A stretch of 64,000 bases of DNA, from positions 372,001 to 436,000 of the forward strand of contig NZ_LR701637.1 in assembly GCF_902498805.1 (NCBI RefSeq), written 5' to 3'. The notes below the pieces were generated by a model, which worked only from the letters and a program-made list of their open reading frames with translations, was not told where the DNA came from and ran no database searches. Position 1 is the stretch's first letter. The number at the start of each line of letters is the position of its first letter. This DNA comes from Imperialibacter sp. EC-SDR9 (GTDB lineage Bacteria > Bacteroidota > Bacteroidia > Cytophagales > Cyclobacteriaceae). Positions 7,612 to 16,519 of this stretch are shown here, in pieces. A program made the translations under genes and the position numbers.

Positions 7612-8229
7612 TTATTTAAACCAACCGAATAGAAACGATAAGGTGAATGATGGACTGCTAAAATCTTTATTGTCGTAAAATGAATTGTTGACAGCTGTTA
7701 CGGTGCGATAACCTACACCGGCATTGACTTTGAACCAATGAGAGAAGTTCATTTCAGCGTCTAGCTGTGGCACCCACACAAACACATTGTCTGATATGGG
7801 TGCGGCACTCGACAAAAAGGCATCTTCGGGTGTTAGCCGGAGCACGCCCCAGCCCAGCTTGTTGCTCACACCAAAGTGAATCAGCTTGTGGGGAAAGAAC
7901 ACATAGCCAGCGTAAAAACCACCGTGGGTAAAACTGGTTTCCCGCCTGATCCCCATAGCGTCCTTGTGAACGCTGTTGGACAGACTAAGTCCGTAACCAC
8001 CGAGAAAGAGCGACCTGTTGAAGAGTACCGCTCCACCGCCGCCATTCATAATGGCAGCATGACCCTCAACGGATGAGAATTCCAGGATGATTCCTCCAAA
8101 CCCGGAAATATTGATTTTTTCGCCTCCGAACAACACTTTTGGCTCTTCGTCTCTCGCCCTGTTTTGGGCATGTAGATGGCACAGGCAAGCCACAGTAAAA
8201 ACGCAGACCAGATAGAAAATCCGTTTCAT
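7612..8229 (-). CDS. Predicted outer-membrane beta-barrel protein
   Basis: With the ATG at 8229 the protein is 205 residues and begins with a classical signal peptide (MKRIFYLVCVFTVACLCHLHAQ, slightly over 20 residues, cut after the final Ala). The rest alternates polar and hydrophobic residues with many Gly and aromatic positions, and ends FLFGWFK, a terminal aromatic pattern usual for barrels. It resembles short 8-stranded porin-like proteins of Bacteroidota; no specific family is recognised. A longer frame to 8253 adds eight residues that spoil the signal. It is followed six bases later by the LiaF-like gene. The 164 bases upstream hold the ferritin terminator and no gene. Confidence 0.7.
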   Translation of the reverse strand: MKRIFYLVCVFTVACLCHLHAQNRARDEEPKVLFGGEKINISGFGGIILEFSSVEGHAAIMNGGGGAVLFNRSLFLGGYGLSLSNSVHKDAMGIRRETSFTHGGFYAGYVFFPHKLIHFGVSNKLGWGVLRLTPEDAFLSSAAPISDNVFVWVPQLDAEMNFSHWFKVNAGVGYRTVTAVNNSFYDNKDFSSPSFTLSFLFGWFK

Positions 8230-8346
8230 TAGTTGAAGATAAAAAATAACCAATAGCTAAAAGTAGGCCCCTGAAAGATCAAAATGGATCCATCTCTCCT
8301 GACCTGTTGAAATAATACGATAAACAGGGCAATAAGGGTATGAAAT

Positions 8347-8369
8347 AAAAAAGGCTCCTTTTGGGAGCC
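8347..8369 (-). terminator. Rho-independent terminator of the ferritin gene
   Basis: On the minus strand GGCTCC-CAAAA-GGAGCC is followed by TTTTTT (complement of A run 8347-8352). It lies 25 bases beyond the ferritin stop. Confidence 0.75.
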
Positions 8370-8393
8370 CTTCAAACATAAGTAGTTTTGCAG

Positions 8394-8921
8394 CTATTCT
8401 GCCGTGCCTCGGGTCTTCCCGATTTCTCTGTCGATAAGAATCTTGCCAACGCCTTCTTCACCGACAAGCTCAAATATTTCAAGACACCTTCTTGCAGTAG
8501 CCTCTTCTTCTACCTGTTCGTTGATAAACCAGTCGAGAAAAGAAGCAGTTGTGTAATCCTTAGCTTTGTAGCATTTATCAACGATGTTGTTGATAGAATG
8601 AGTAATGGCAATTTCCTGCTCCAGCGCAATTTCGAAAACGGACTTGAAAGAGTCGAATTCCTGCACAATGTTGGTGATTTCCGGCACAATGGCGGTTCCG
8701 CCCACGCTCGAGATATAGTTGAATATCTTTTTCATGTGCGCACGCTCCTCATCGGACTGGAGCTCAAAGAACCTGGCGCTATGGACGTAACCGTTGCGCT
8801 CGCACCAGGACGAGATGGCTAAATAGTTGAAGGAGCTGATGGCTTCTCTGCGCACTTGCTCGTTCAAAAGTTTCTCAATTTCTTCAGAAAGTGAGGTTTT
8901 CATTCTTACAATATCCTTCAT
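8394..8921 (-). CDS. ftnA: Bacterial non-haem ferritin
   Basis: Oxidises Fe(II) and stores it as ferrihydrite in a 24-subunit shell. The ferroxidase ligands are in place: Glu in LLNEQVRREA, the E-x-x-H pair in SDEERAHMKK, and later Glu residues in the ALEQEIAI and NEQVEEE segments. At about 175 residues it has the family length, with an extra C-terminal tail of about 20 residues. The start at 8921 (MKDIVRMKTS) is chosen; ATG at 8939 and 8903 are alternatives, and 8903 would match the typical short N-terminus of FtnA. It is monocistronic with its own terminator at 8347-8369. Confidence 0.93.
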   Translation of the reverse strand: MKDIVRMKTSLSEEIEKLLNEQVRREAISSFNYLAISSWCERNGYVHSARFFELQSDEERAHMKKIFNYISSVGGTAIVPEITNIVQEFDSFKSVFEIALEQEIAITHSINNIVDKCYKAKDYTTASFLDWFINEQVEEEATARRCLEIFELVGEEGVGKILIDREIGKTRGTAE

Positions 8922-9009
8922 AACAAAATCTGGTTTCAATAGGCTAAGATAACAGGAATCGAAGCCAAAAAGTGTAGCTGGTGGCTGATTTGTAATTAAA
9001 CTAAATAAC

Positions 9010-9206
9010 GTGAGTTCGATATAAGAATGTCGTCATTCCGGAAAATATTGGCCTAAAATGAAAATGGGCCAATATTTATCCGGAATCTCAAATGTCTTGA
9101 GGCGGAGATTGCGGATAATTTTCTTCAGATCAGAAAAATATCTGAAGAAAATTTCCGCAATGACGCCCCTTGGTGATGTTTTGCAACATTTTTATATCGA
9201 ACTCAC
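9010..9206. repeat. MITE-like nested palindromic element (197 bp)
   Basis: Terminal inverted repeats of 21 bases (9010-9030 and 9186-9206) agree at 20 positions and begin GTGAGTTCGATATAA. Inside are two long hairpins side by side: ATTCCGG...GGCC (9035-9054) with GGCC...CCGGAAT (9067-9086), and ATTGCGGA...CAGAT (9108-9130) with ATCTGAAG...CCGCAAT (9139-9161). The outer edges of the hairpins are GTCATT and AATGAC. The 7-mer TAAATAA occurs just outside both ends (9002-9008 and 9209-9215), a possible target duplication. There is no coding capacity, so it looks like a REP pair or a non-autonomous mobile element. Confidence 0.65.
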
Positions 9207-9207
9207 T

Positions 9208-9552
9208 TTAAATAAGTACGTTGTAAACCCGCTTATAAAGAATTGAGGTCAGCTCAAGCATGGTGGCCGCCCCGGCGAAGAGGTCTTTCAAACCGATCAT
9301 TTCCTGCACCCTCATAACGAGCAATACATCTATTGACGGGATATACACAACCTCGGTGTCGCAAAGGGAGTGACTAAGCAGGAGACTTTCAGGATTAACT
9401 GCCTCCATTTTTGATTTGAGCCGACTGAACTGAATGGCATTGAAAGGCTGCACCACACCCTGAAAAACAAGGTAGAACCGCTTGTTAGAAGTGCTTTGGT
9501 ACAAAGCACCTACTCCATTTTTGAAAAGTTCCTGAGCGTCTTCTGGTAGCAT
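9208..9552 (-). CDS. Protein of unknown function (114 aa)
   Basis: A mixed alpha/beta protein without signal or membrane segment, with a central hydrophobic strand pair (KRFYLVFQGVV and EVVYIPSIDVLLVMRV). No family is recognised. The stop codon at 9208-9210 lies two bases outside the palindromic element, within the putative duplicated TAAATAA. The last few residues may therefore have been rewritten by insertion of that element. ATG at 9552 follows a 160-base region (9553-9712) divergent to the next gene, in which no further gene is seen. Confidence 0.55.
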   Translation of the reverse strand: MLPEDAQELFKNGVGALYQSTSNKRFYLVFQGVVQPFNAIQFSRLKSKMEAVNPESLLLSHSLCDTEVVYIPSIDVLLVMRVQEMIGLKDLFAGAATMLELTSILYKRVYNVLI

Positions 9553-9712
9553 AGACTATTAAAATCAACGCAAAAATAACGCCTATTTAAAATCAGTCCA
9601 AATAAAAAGAACTGATTTTTGTCAGCTGGAAGATAGTTGGGCCAAAAAAAACCGGGTTGCAGAACCAATACCTCATTTTCATGTTAAGCAGGTACAACAA
9701 AAGCAAGTACCT

Positions 9713-9994
9713 ATGAAAGCGATTTGGAACGGCCAGGTAATAGCAGAAAGCAATGACACCATTGTTATTGAAAACAATCACTACTTTCCTGCCAACACCA
9801 TCAAGAGCGAGTTTTTTAAAGCGAGCAACACTCATACAGTCTGCCCGTGGAAGGGGACGGCTTCTTATTACACTTTGGAAGTGGGGGGAGAGCAAAACAA
9901 AGACGCCGCCTGGTATTACCCTAAAGCCAGCGAGCTAGCCAGAAACATAGAGGGTTATGTGGCTTTTTGGAAAGGTGTGAAGGTGGAGAAGTAA
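9713..9994 (+). CDS. DUF427 domain protein
   Basis: A 93-residue protein that is essentially one DUF427 (Pfam NTP_transf_9) domain. The pattern MKAIWNGQVIAESNDT, HYFPANTI and the CPWKGTASYY block with a following DAAWYYP are characteristic. The fold is a small beta-structure related to CENP-V/Mss4-like folds; the biochemical role is unknown. It is convergent with the next gene and the stop codons abut (9992-9994 and 9995-9997). Confidence 0.85.
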   Translation: MKAIWNGQVIAESNDTIVIENNHYFPANTIKSEFFKASNTHTVCPWKGTASYYTLEVGGEQNKDAAWYYPKASELARNIEGYVAFWKGVKVEK

Positions 9995-12871
9995 CTAGAA
10001 GCCAATCGAACCCAGCAACACATTGAAAACATAGGTGTTTTGATCTGGGATGTACACCATCCTGACACCAGTGGAAAAAACAGGCAGGTATCTCATGATA
10101 TTGTAATCCAAGAAGAGGTCGAGGCCTACCGAGCTGAACGTGACGTCGGAAGAGGGTGTGGTTCCTATTCCATAATCATAGAATGCATTCGCCCGAACTC
10201 GCTGTACATAGAGCAATGGGCCCAGAGCGAGATCAGGACAAACTAGCGGTAGCGCATAGTTAGCGGAAAACGTGGTCAGATCCTTGAACGATGTGTAGCC
10301 ATAGCCTCTGACATACTGAACCTGGCTGCGAAACCTGTAGTTGTTGATATCCTCTTTTTGGTAGGCGCCCCTCAATCTCACTGAGTGGTGTTTTAGCAAG
10401 CCTGGCAGATACAGGTACGCCTCTCCCGACCACAGCGTCGACAAGTAATCGCTTCCTTTAAACGGCGTGTCAAAATAGCTGAGGCTAACCGATTGCCCCC
10501 ACTTTGGATAGATATCACGCTTGCTTTGTTTGAGAAGCCGGGAGTAGCTTAGGCTGTATTGCGCAGAATAAAGGGAGCCATTTCTCTGTTGGTCAATGTC
10601 CAGCACCGGATTGGCATAGTCTTCAACCAGAGTGGAGGAAAACATAGCTGCCACGGAAGCATCTTCCAGATACTTTGAGTGCGTGAGGTGAAAAGGAATG
10701 CGAAGGCCGCCGTTGAGTCCCTTTTCAGTCCAGGTGTACAGTCTGTTGTCGTTGTTGACATTTTCAAAAACAGATCTGGTGCCAGACAGCACGCCTGCAT
10801 CAAGAATGACAGGCAAGCCCTGGTAGGAGAGATTGGCCGACCAGTACCCGGTACCTTCAGTGAGGTTAATGGTGTACCCGGCATCCAAATACATGGTGCT
10901 CAGAATGTTTTGCGAGTATAGCCCCAGCTCAATTTGTCTGTCGCTGAGTGTGTTTATACAGCCCCAGCCATAAGGCCGGAAAAGGTGTTTGAACTGCTGG
11001 TACTTTTTAACGTCAAAGGTTACCTCCGGCACGGTGTTAAGTATGTCGGCTTGGTTTTCCTGCAGTACCAAAGGCTCAAAATAATTGACCGGATTGACCA
11101 CCATGTCCTGGAGTTTAGTCCAGCCCGCAGGTTCGAACGGAATCCGAACAATGTCCCAACCATCTTTGGTCATTTCGTTGTAGTAAACCCAACTTTCGTC
11201 GCTTGTGACGCTGGGGTTGTAGGCCCCTACCCTCGAGGAAGTAATCTGGAAACGCTCTTTAGAAGAAAGATTAAGTGCATATAAATTGTCGAGCCCGGAT
11301 GCATCGGAGGCATAGAGCAGCCATTCTCCCGTCAGAACAGGATGCCCGAGGTTTTCAGTGGATGAGGTGATCCATTCAGTTTCCTGACCAGATTTAACGT
11401 CAATGCTAACGATGCTTTTTCTGGGAGCAGCATGCTTCAGCGCTACTATCGACAGCCCGTTGCTTGCAAACTGTGGCATGGAATAGAAGTGATTGCCCGG
11501 GTTTTCGAATCTGTTGAGGACATTACCGCTTTTTGCGTCGAGCAGCACAATGTTGAACTGATTGTCGATGCTTGATTCTATGGTAACCACTATTGTGCCA
11601 TCTGGCGAAATGCCCGCTCCTTTGTACCGCTTTCTTTTGCCCAGGGTAGCTGCTTTTCCTGTTTTCAAATCAAAAACTTTGATTGAGGAATAGGTGGTTT
11701 TGTCCCAGCGGGGGTGAAAAAGAATCTCGTTCCAAACGACCTTGCTGCCGCCTGAGGACAGGTAACCATTGTCTTCCCAAACACCAAGCGTGTGCAACAC
11801 TCTCCAGCTCCCATTACTTTCCTGTTCTACGAGCTGAGAAATGTCGCCGATGCCATACCGGATGGCCAGCACACTCCGATCAGCCGATAACTGGGGATAG
11901 GCGTATTCTGTGTAGGCCTTTCGCCTCTTTTGGTTGACGGACTCGAAACTTGTCAGCTTCAGGTCGGCCACCTGGTTTTCATATAGCCCTTCCATTTCCT
12001 CACTCATGAGGTTGTAGTTTCTGGTGAGGTTGAGTCCGGTTTCTTTTTTCAGTGCCCTGGAGAATGTGAAGGGGAGAATTGGCCAGCTAAAGGAACGTTC
12101 GGTTACTCTGTCCAGAATGTCATCACCGTAAGTTCTGCGAAGGAAGGTAGTCATCAGGTAGCCGGTGAGGTAGTGGTTGGGTATCTGGTCTTTGTAGGAT
12201 CGCAAGTACTGCTTCTGATATTTAAAGCCACCTCTGTCGAGCAGATTGGCACGGTGAAGTGCTTGAAAATAGGGAATACGACCCCTGCCCGAACCGGACA
12301 TGGCTGTTTCGATCCCCACGGCGTCGCCCTCCCAAAGCCAAAGTGGCGTTGAGATAAATGCCAGGCCCGCCAGGACGTCCTCTCCAAAAAACCAATAGCC
12401 GAGCTTTGAGATCCCCGTGATAGATTTGTCGAATTGCACCACATGCCGGTATTCGTGGGTAGCCAGCGTGTTGAGCCAATCGTTGTTGCCGAGAAACTTA
12501 TAGTCTTGAGGAGGAGAGGTATAAAATTCAGATCGTCTGGGCCCCAGTGTTACAAACCCGTTGGAGATAACTCCTTGATTTTGCAACAGAATGGGGATAG
12601 GTCTGGGCTTCTTGCCCAGCGACTTGGAGACAGGGCCATGGAGGTGTTCCAGGGTGTTGGCCATTCGCTGACCTTCTTTTTCAAAGCCTTTGGGAAAGAG
12701 CACATTGAAGTTATCGGTTATTATCTCGTTCCATTTTAGTGTGGCGGGGTTGTTTTCCATCACTGGAACCTGAGCAAAAATGGAATGAAAAAAACACAGC
12801 AGAAGTAAGGTTAGAGCGGTTGGCTTTAGCATAGGCTGAAAACAACCTACCATTTGGTTAACCTTAATCAT
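9995..12871 (-). CDS. Exported zincin-like/TolB-propeller protein with C-terminal barrel region
   Basis: A 958-residue envelope protein. It has an N-terminal signal peptide (hydrophobic core LTLLLLCFFHSIFA) and then a metallopeptidase-like region with HEYRH at 139-143 and a downstream Glu in WEGDA at 181, the spacing expected of a gluzincin active site. Next come repeated TolB/WD40-type propeller blades (about 330-620: DRSVLAIRY, ISPDGTIVV, DESWVYYNE). The last 300 residues are rich in aromatic beta-strands, ending in LLGSIGF, as in outer-membrane barrel proteins. The HEYRH motif has the His-Glu-x-x-His signature, so catalysis is possible. ATG at 12871 overlaps the stop of the aminotransferase gene (ATGA), indicating translational coupling; ATG at 12832 gives a shorter, cleaner signal. 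The function is not known. Confidence 0.75.
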   Translation of the reverse strand: MIKVNQMVGCFQPMLKPTALTLLLLCFFHSIFAQVPVMENNPATLKWNEIITDNFNVLFPKGFEKEGQRMANTLEHLHGPVSKSLGKKPRPIPILLQNQGVISNGFVTLGPRRSEFYTSPPQDYKFLGNNDWLNTLATHEYRHVVQFDKSITGISKLGYWFFGEDVLAGLAFISTPLWLWEGDAVGIETAMSGSGRGRIPYFQALHRANLLDRGGFKYQKQYLRSYKDQIPNHYLTGYLMTTFLRRTYGDDILDRVTERSFSWPILPFTFSRALKKETGLNLTRNYNLMSEEMEGLYENQVADLKLTSFESVNQKRRKAYTEYAYPQLSADRSVLAIRYGIGDISQLVEQESNGSWRVLHTLGVWEDNGYLSSGGSKVVWNEILFHPRWDKTTYSSIKVFDLKTGKAATLGKRKRYKGAGISPDGTIVVTIESSIDNQFNIVLLDAKSGNVLNRFENPGNHFYSMPQFASNGLSIVALKHAAPRKSIVSIDVKSGQETEWITSSTENLGHPVLTGEWLLYASDASGLDNLYALNLSSKERFQITSSRVGAYNPSVTSDESWVYYNEMTKDGWDIVRIPFEPAGWTKLQDMVVNPVNYFEPLVLQENQADILNTVPEVTFDVKKYQQFKHLFRPYGWGCINTLSDRQIELGLYSQNILSTMYLDAGYTINLTEGTGYWSANLSYQGLPVILDAGVLSGTRSVFENVNNDNRLYTWTEKGLNGGLRIPFHLTHSKYLEDASVAAMFSSTLVEDYANPVLDIDQQRNGSLYSAQYSLSYSRLLKQSKRDIYPKWGQSVSLSYFDTPFKGSDYLSTLWSGEAYLYLPGLLKHHSVRLRGAYQKEDINNYRFRSQVQYVRGYGYTSFKDLTTFSANYALPLVCPDLALGPLLYVQRVRANAFYDYGIGTTPSSDVTFSSVGLDLFLDYNIMRYLPVFSTGVRMVYIPDQNTYVFNVLLGSIGF

Positions 12872-14013
12872 TCGAAGCATTTAAGTAAGACAGAAATGTC
12901 GTCGAAATTGTTGTAAACATTGGGTGAAATGCGGATAGAGGTGCCTCTGACGGAAACACTGACTTTGTGCTGTTGAAGGAGGGCCTGGGTTTTCTCAAAA
13001 GAGGTCTTTTCTTTGAACCTAACCCCAATGAGGTGAGGAGAGTGATAGGCGTCATCTTCGATCAGATAGCCTTTGTTGCGCAAAATGGTAATAGCCTCCC
13101 GGGTGAGTTGAGTGCAATACCGGCTTATTTCAGGCACCCGCCATTTGATGATTTGTTTGAGAGCAGCCTTTAGCATGGGCACAAGAATAAAATTGCTGTG
13201 CTCGCCTACCTCATAGCGGAGTGCGCCGGGTTGATAATTCTCCTGATAGTTGATGAGGTTAGCAAAATTCTCACTTTCAAATCGGTTGATCCAGTTTTCT
13301 TCCACCGGTGAGCCATTGTCAAAGTGTGGGCCGTAGTAGGCAAGCCCGATGGAGTAAGGTCCCATCAGCCATTTGTACCCAGCACAAACCAGGGCATCGG
13401 GCTCAATTTCTTTTACACTGAATGGGAAAGCCCCAACAGATTGCGTGCCATCAATGACCAGCAAAGCACCAACCTCCCTGGTGCGCTGCCGAATTTTCTT
13501 CAATTCAAAAACAGTACCATCGGCCCAATGACAGTGGCTGATCGCCACAAGCTTGGTCTTGCTACTGATGGCTTTCAGAATGTTCTCATTCCATTTCTTT
13601 CCACGTCCTTCTGCCAGCTCGGGCGGAGCAATTATTTTGAACTCCGCTCCCTGATCATTACAAGCCTTCATCCAGGGATAAATATTGCTTGGAAACTGCT
13701 CTCCGGCAGCAATAACCTCGTCGTCTTTGCTCAGCTTCAGGTTCCTGGTAACGGTGGCCATGCCATAAGACACAGAAGGGATCACAACTATTCGATTGGA
13801 CTCAGGGGTATCAATTATCTCTGCAAACAGCTTCCTTAACTCGTCGGTATCCGAAAAAAAATCTTGAGGTGAGACTTGATAGGGAAACCTCTTTTTTTGC
13901 ATACCCTCGATGCCTTTTTCTTCAACCTTGATCATCATGGGCGACATGTAGGCGCAGTTGAGGTAGGGAACACCTTCAGGCAGAAAAAATTTATCTCTTT
14001 GGCAATCGAGCAT
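12868..14013 (-). CDS. Class V aminotransferase-fold PLP enzyme (cysteine desulfurase-like)
   Basis: From the ATG at 14013 it is 381 residues, the usual size of the family. It has a PLP fold: SHCHWADGT (substrate loop), DGTQSVGAFPF with the PLP-binding Asp and Gln, and AGYKWLMGP holding the Schiff-base Lys. The early motif PYLNCAYMSP and the later RYEVGEHSN and VRGTSIRISPN are typical of kynureninase/isopenicillin-N-epimerase-like desulfurase relatives. No active-site Cys loop of IscS type is seen, so it is not a classical Fe-S desulfurase; the substrate is unknown. It overlaps the downstream exported protein by four bases. It is divergent from the Rieske gene with 53 bases between the starts, so both may share control. 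The open frame extends upstream to 14214, but those residues overlap the Rieske gene and are rejected. Confidence 0.85.
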   Translation of the reverse strand: MLDCQRDKFFLPEGVPYLNCAYMSPMMIKVEEKGIEGMQKKRFPYQVSPQDFFSDTDELRKLFAEIIDTPESNRIVVIPSVSYGMATVTRNLKLSKDDEVIAAGEQFPSNIYPWMKACNDQGAEFKIIAPPELAEGRGKKWNENILKAISSKTKLVAISHCHWADGTVFELKKIRQRTREVGALLVIDGTQSVGAFPFSVKEIEPDALVCAGYKWLMGPYSIGLAYYGPHFDNGSPVEENWINRFESENFANLINYQENYQPGALRYEVGEHSNFILVPMLKAALKQIIKWRVPEISRYCTQLTREAITILRNKGYLIEDDAYHSPHLIGVRFKEKTSFEKTQALLQQHKVSVSVRGTSIRISPNVYNNFDDISVLLKCFE

Positions 14014-14066
14014 CGTTGTTCTAATTTTAGCTATCGGGGTAAAAATAATCGTAATAGTCACAATAC

Positions 14067-14390
14067 ATGCAATGGTATAAGGTATTTTCCAGCGAACAGG
14101 CCATGCAAAACAGTCTGACGATGAACAAGCCGGTAAAACTGACTGCTGGCGGGAAAACGCTTTGCCTTGTGATGACGCCGAAAGGAGTTTTTGCTTTTCA
14201 CGACGCTTGTCCACATATGAGGTTTCCGCTGCACCAGGGGAGGGTCAATCCCTTCGGTGAAATAGTTTGTGCATTGCACACCTATCGTTTCAACATGGAA
14301 ACTGGGGAGGAGGCAGAGCAAAGAGGCGGCGACCTGGACTGTTGCCCGTTGGAGTGGAGGGAGGATGGGCTGTATGTGGGGGTGGCGTGA
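14067..14390 (+). CDS. Small Rieske [2Fe-2S] protein
   Basis: A 107-residue stand-alone Rieske domain. The two ligand boxes CPHMRFPLHQG (C-x-H) and CALHTYRFN (C-x2-H) are intact and separated by about 16 residues. Such proteins act as soluble electron carriers, as the small subunit of nitrite reductases (NirD-like), or as ferredoxins for dioxygenases. No oxygenase or reductase is near, so the partner is not indicated. The C-terminus carries the usual PLEWREDGLYV edge strand. It is divergent from the aminotransferase gene, with a 53-base shared promoter region. The coding frame agrees with both cluster motifs. Confidence 0.9.
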   Translation: MQWYKVFSSEQAMQNSLTMNKPVKLTAGGKTLCLVMTPKGVFAFHDACPHMRFPLHQGRVNPFGEIVCALHTYRFNMETGEEAEQRGGDLDCCPLEWREDGLYVGVA

Positions 14391-14466
14391 TCCTTTCTGA
14401 AAAAGTGCCCTTATGAATCTCTATTACTCGTATAATTGTGAACTGTTGCCACTCACTTTTTAAACC

Positions 14467-15153
14467 ATGACCAACGTACTGCTGCTGGAAGATGATTTTA
14501 CGATGGCCAATGAGCTCAAGCGGCTTTTTGCTAGTCATGGTATGACTTGCGACGTGGTATACGACGGCGTGGTTTTTTTTAAACAGCTGCAAGCCAGTAG
14601 CTATCAGTTGTATGTGCTAGATATTAATGTGCCTTCCATGAGTGGGATAGAGGTTTGCAAAAAAATAAGACAGACAGACAGCGCTACTCCCATCCTGATG
14701 TTAACCGCCTACAGTGCAGTAGAAGACAAAGTGGAAGCGCTTGAATATGGAGCGGACGATTACCTGGTAAAACCATTTCAGATTGAAGAACTGTTGGCCC
14801 GCATCAAGGCATTGCTGCGCAGAAGTGTGTCACCTCAAAAGACGCCCGACAGTTTGCTGAAGGTCGCCGACTTGGAGATTTCGGTTGATGAGATGAAGGT
14901 GTGGAGGGCAAAAAAGGAAATCGTGCTAACACCAAAAGAGTATCGACTTCTGGAGTTGCTGGCCAATGCCCGGGGTCGGGTTGTTTCAAAGCAAGCTATT
15001 GCTGAGCAGGTGTGGGACATCAACTTTGAAACAGGCACCAACACTATTGAGGTGTATATCAACTTTTTGAGAAACAAAGTAGACAAGGGCTTTGACCCGA
15101 AACTTATCCACACCCGACCGGGCTTTGGATATTATCTGAAGGAGGAAGAGTAA
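14467..15153 (+). CDS. OmpR/PhoB-family response regulator
   Basis: A 228-residue two-domain regulator. The receiver domain (1-120) has the acidic pair EDD near 9-11, phospho-acceptor Asp52 (LDINVP), a Thr in LTAYSA and the Lys in LVKPF. A winged-helix Trans_reg_C domain follows (about 130-225), with LTPKEYRLLELLA and the recognition region TNTIEVYINFLRNKVD ending in RPGFGYYL. It is the first gene of a regulator/kinase/efflux locus: one base separates its stop from the kinase start. Direct TTTAAG repeats before the tolC gene are its likely target, probably controlling metal efflux. Confidence 0.95.
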   Translation: MTNVLLLEDDFTMANELKRLFASHGMTCDVVYDGVVFFKQLQASSYQLYVLDINVPSMSGIEVCKKIRQTDSATPILMLTAYSAVEDKVEALEYGADDYLVKPFQIEELLARIKALLRRSVSPQKTPDSLLKVADLEISVDEMKVWRAKKEIVLTPKEYRLLELLANARGRVVSKQAIAEQVWDINFETGTNTIEVYINFLRNKVDKGFDPKLIHTRPGFGYYLKEEE

Positions 15154-15154
15154 C

Positions 15155-16519
15155 ATGAACCTGAAGCAGCGATTTTCAATCATTTTTAGCTTGCTGTTTT
15201 CGGCGCTTCTGGGGGTTGTGCTTCTGATGATATTCTCGCTGTTTTCTCAATTCAGAAAAGAGGATTTTGAGGAGCGCCTTCAGGAAAAGGCCATCACCTC
15301 CATCAAGCTTCTTGTAGAAGTAAAAGAAGTAGATTATCAGCTCCTCAAAATCATCGACAGGAACACCATCCACAAGCTGTATAATGAGAAAATCTTGATC
15401 TTCAACGACAGTTTAGATATGATTTATAGCAGTATCGATGATGCTGTCATTAGCTGGGACCTGGAAGACTTAAAGTACCTGAGGGACAATAAGACTTTTT
15501 TTAAAAGGAGTAACGAGTATGATGTTTATGGCATGTATTACGACTCCAACGAGAAGGATTACTTTGCACTGGTTACTGCCGAAGACAAATACGGAAACAG
15601 AAAGCTCGACTACCTGAAGTATCTTTTGTTGGGGGCCTTTTTTGCGGGTGCAACCACCGTTTGGATCTTGTCATTTTACCTTAGTAAGAAAAGCCTGCTC
15701 CCTCTGGACATTGTGCGGGAGAAGATTCAGCAGATTACTGACAATAACCTTAATATCAGGCTTCCGGCTTCCGGCAAAAAAGATGAAATCGACATGCTTT
15801 CGGGTTCGTTCAATCAGATGCTTGACCGGATAGAGCGCTCTTATAAAAGGCAGAGAGAATTTGCGTCCAACGCATCGCATGAGCTTCGAACGCCCATTAC
15901 CCGGATAGTTACACAGCTTGAAAACATGGCGCATGAGAAGAGCCTTTCGCCGGAGGCAAGGCAGACCTTGCGAAGCATTTCTGGAGATACTTATCAGCTA
16001 TCCGACGTTGTCACTTCTCTCCTCATTTTATCAAGAATAGACGAAAAGAAAGGGCTGGGCTCCTTTCAGAAGGTGAGGCTTGACGAGTCGGTGTTCGCTT
16101 GCTCACAAAAACTTTCCAGGATTTACCCCGACTTCAAACTTCACTTTGAAATAGAGAACAATACCAGCCAGGAGATAAGTCTGGAAATAGAGGGGGACGA
16201 AATTCTGTTGGGCATCGCCATTACTAACCTTTTGAAAAATGCCTACCTGTACTCTGACAATCAGCAGGCGCTTTGCACATTGCGCACCAATACCGATACA
16301 ATCGAACTAGTGCTTGTTAACAGTGGAGAAACACCCTCTGAGAGTGAGCTTACCCGGCTTTTTCAGGCGTTCAAGCGAGGATCCAATACCGCCAATAAGC
16401 CGGGAAGCGGGCTTGGCCTGGGCATCGTGCAACGAATTCTTCAATACCACGGGGCATCCATCACCTATAGGATTCCCGAGGCTCGTAAAAACGAAGTGGT
16501 GGCCACTTTTAAAATTTAA
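15155..16519 (+). CDS. Sensor histidine kinase of the metal-efflux locus
   Basis: A 454-residue inner-membrane kinase partnered with the preceding regulator. Transmembrane helices lie at about 8-30 and 155-175, enclosing a periplasmic sensor of about 120 residues. They are followed by a HAMP-like linker (LPLDIVREKIQQI), a HisKA box with His242 (NASHELRTPI), an N box with NLLKNAYLYS and a G box with GSGLGLGIVQRIL. The sensor is short and lacks a recognised metal-binding repeat. The genes downstream suggest that it senses excess divalent metal or copper in the periplasm, an inference from context. The stop codon overlaps the first copy of the TTTAAG repeat series. Confidence 0.93.
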   Translation: MNLKQRFSIIFSLLFSALLGVVLLMIFSLFSQFRKEDFEERLQEKAITSIKLLVEVKEVDYQLLKIIDRNTIHKLYNEKILIFNDSLDMIYSSIDDAVISWDLEDLKYLRDNKTFFKRSNEYDVYGMYYDSNEKDYFALVTAEDKYGNRKLDYLKYLLLGAFFAGATTVWILSFYLSKKSLLPLDIVREKIQQITDNNLNIRLPASGKKDEIDMLSGSFNQMLDRIERSYKRQREFASNASHELRTPITRIVTQLENMAHEKSLSPEARQTLRSISGDTYQLSDVVTSLLILSRIDEKKGLGSFQKVRLDESVFACSQKLSRIYPDFKLHFEIENNTSQEISLEIEGDEILLGIAITNLLKNAYLYSDNQQALCTLRTNTDTIELVLVNSGETPSESELTRLFQAFKRGSNTANKPGSGLGLGIVQRILQYHGASITYRIPEARKNEVVATFKI

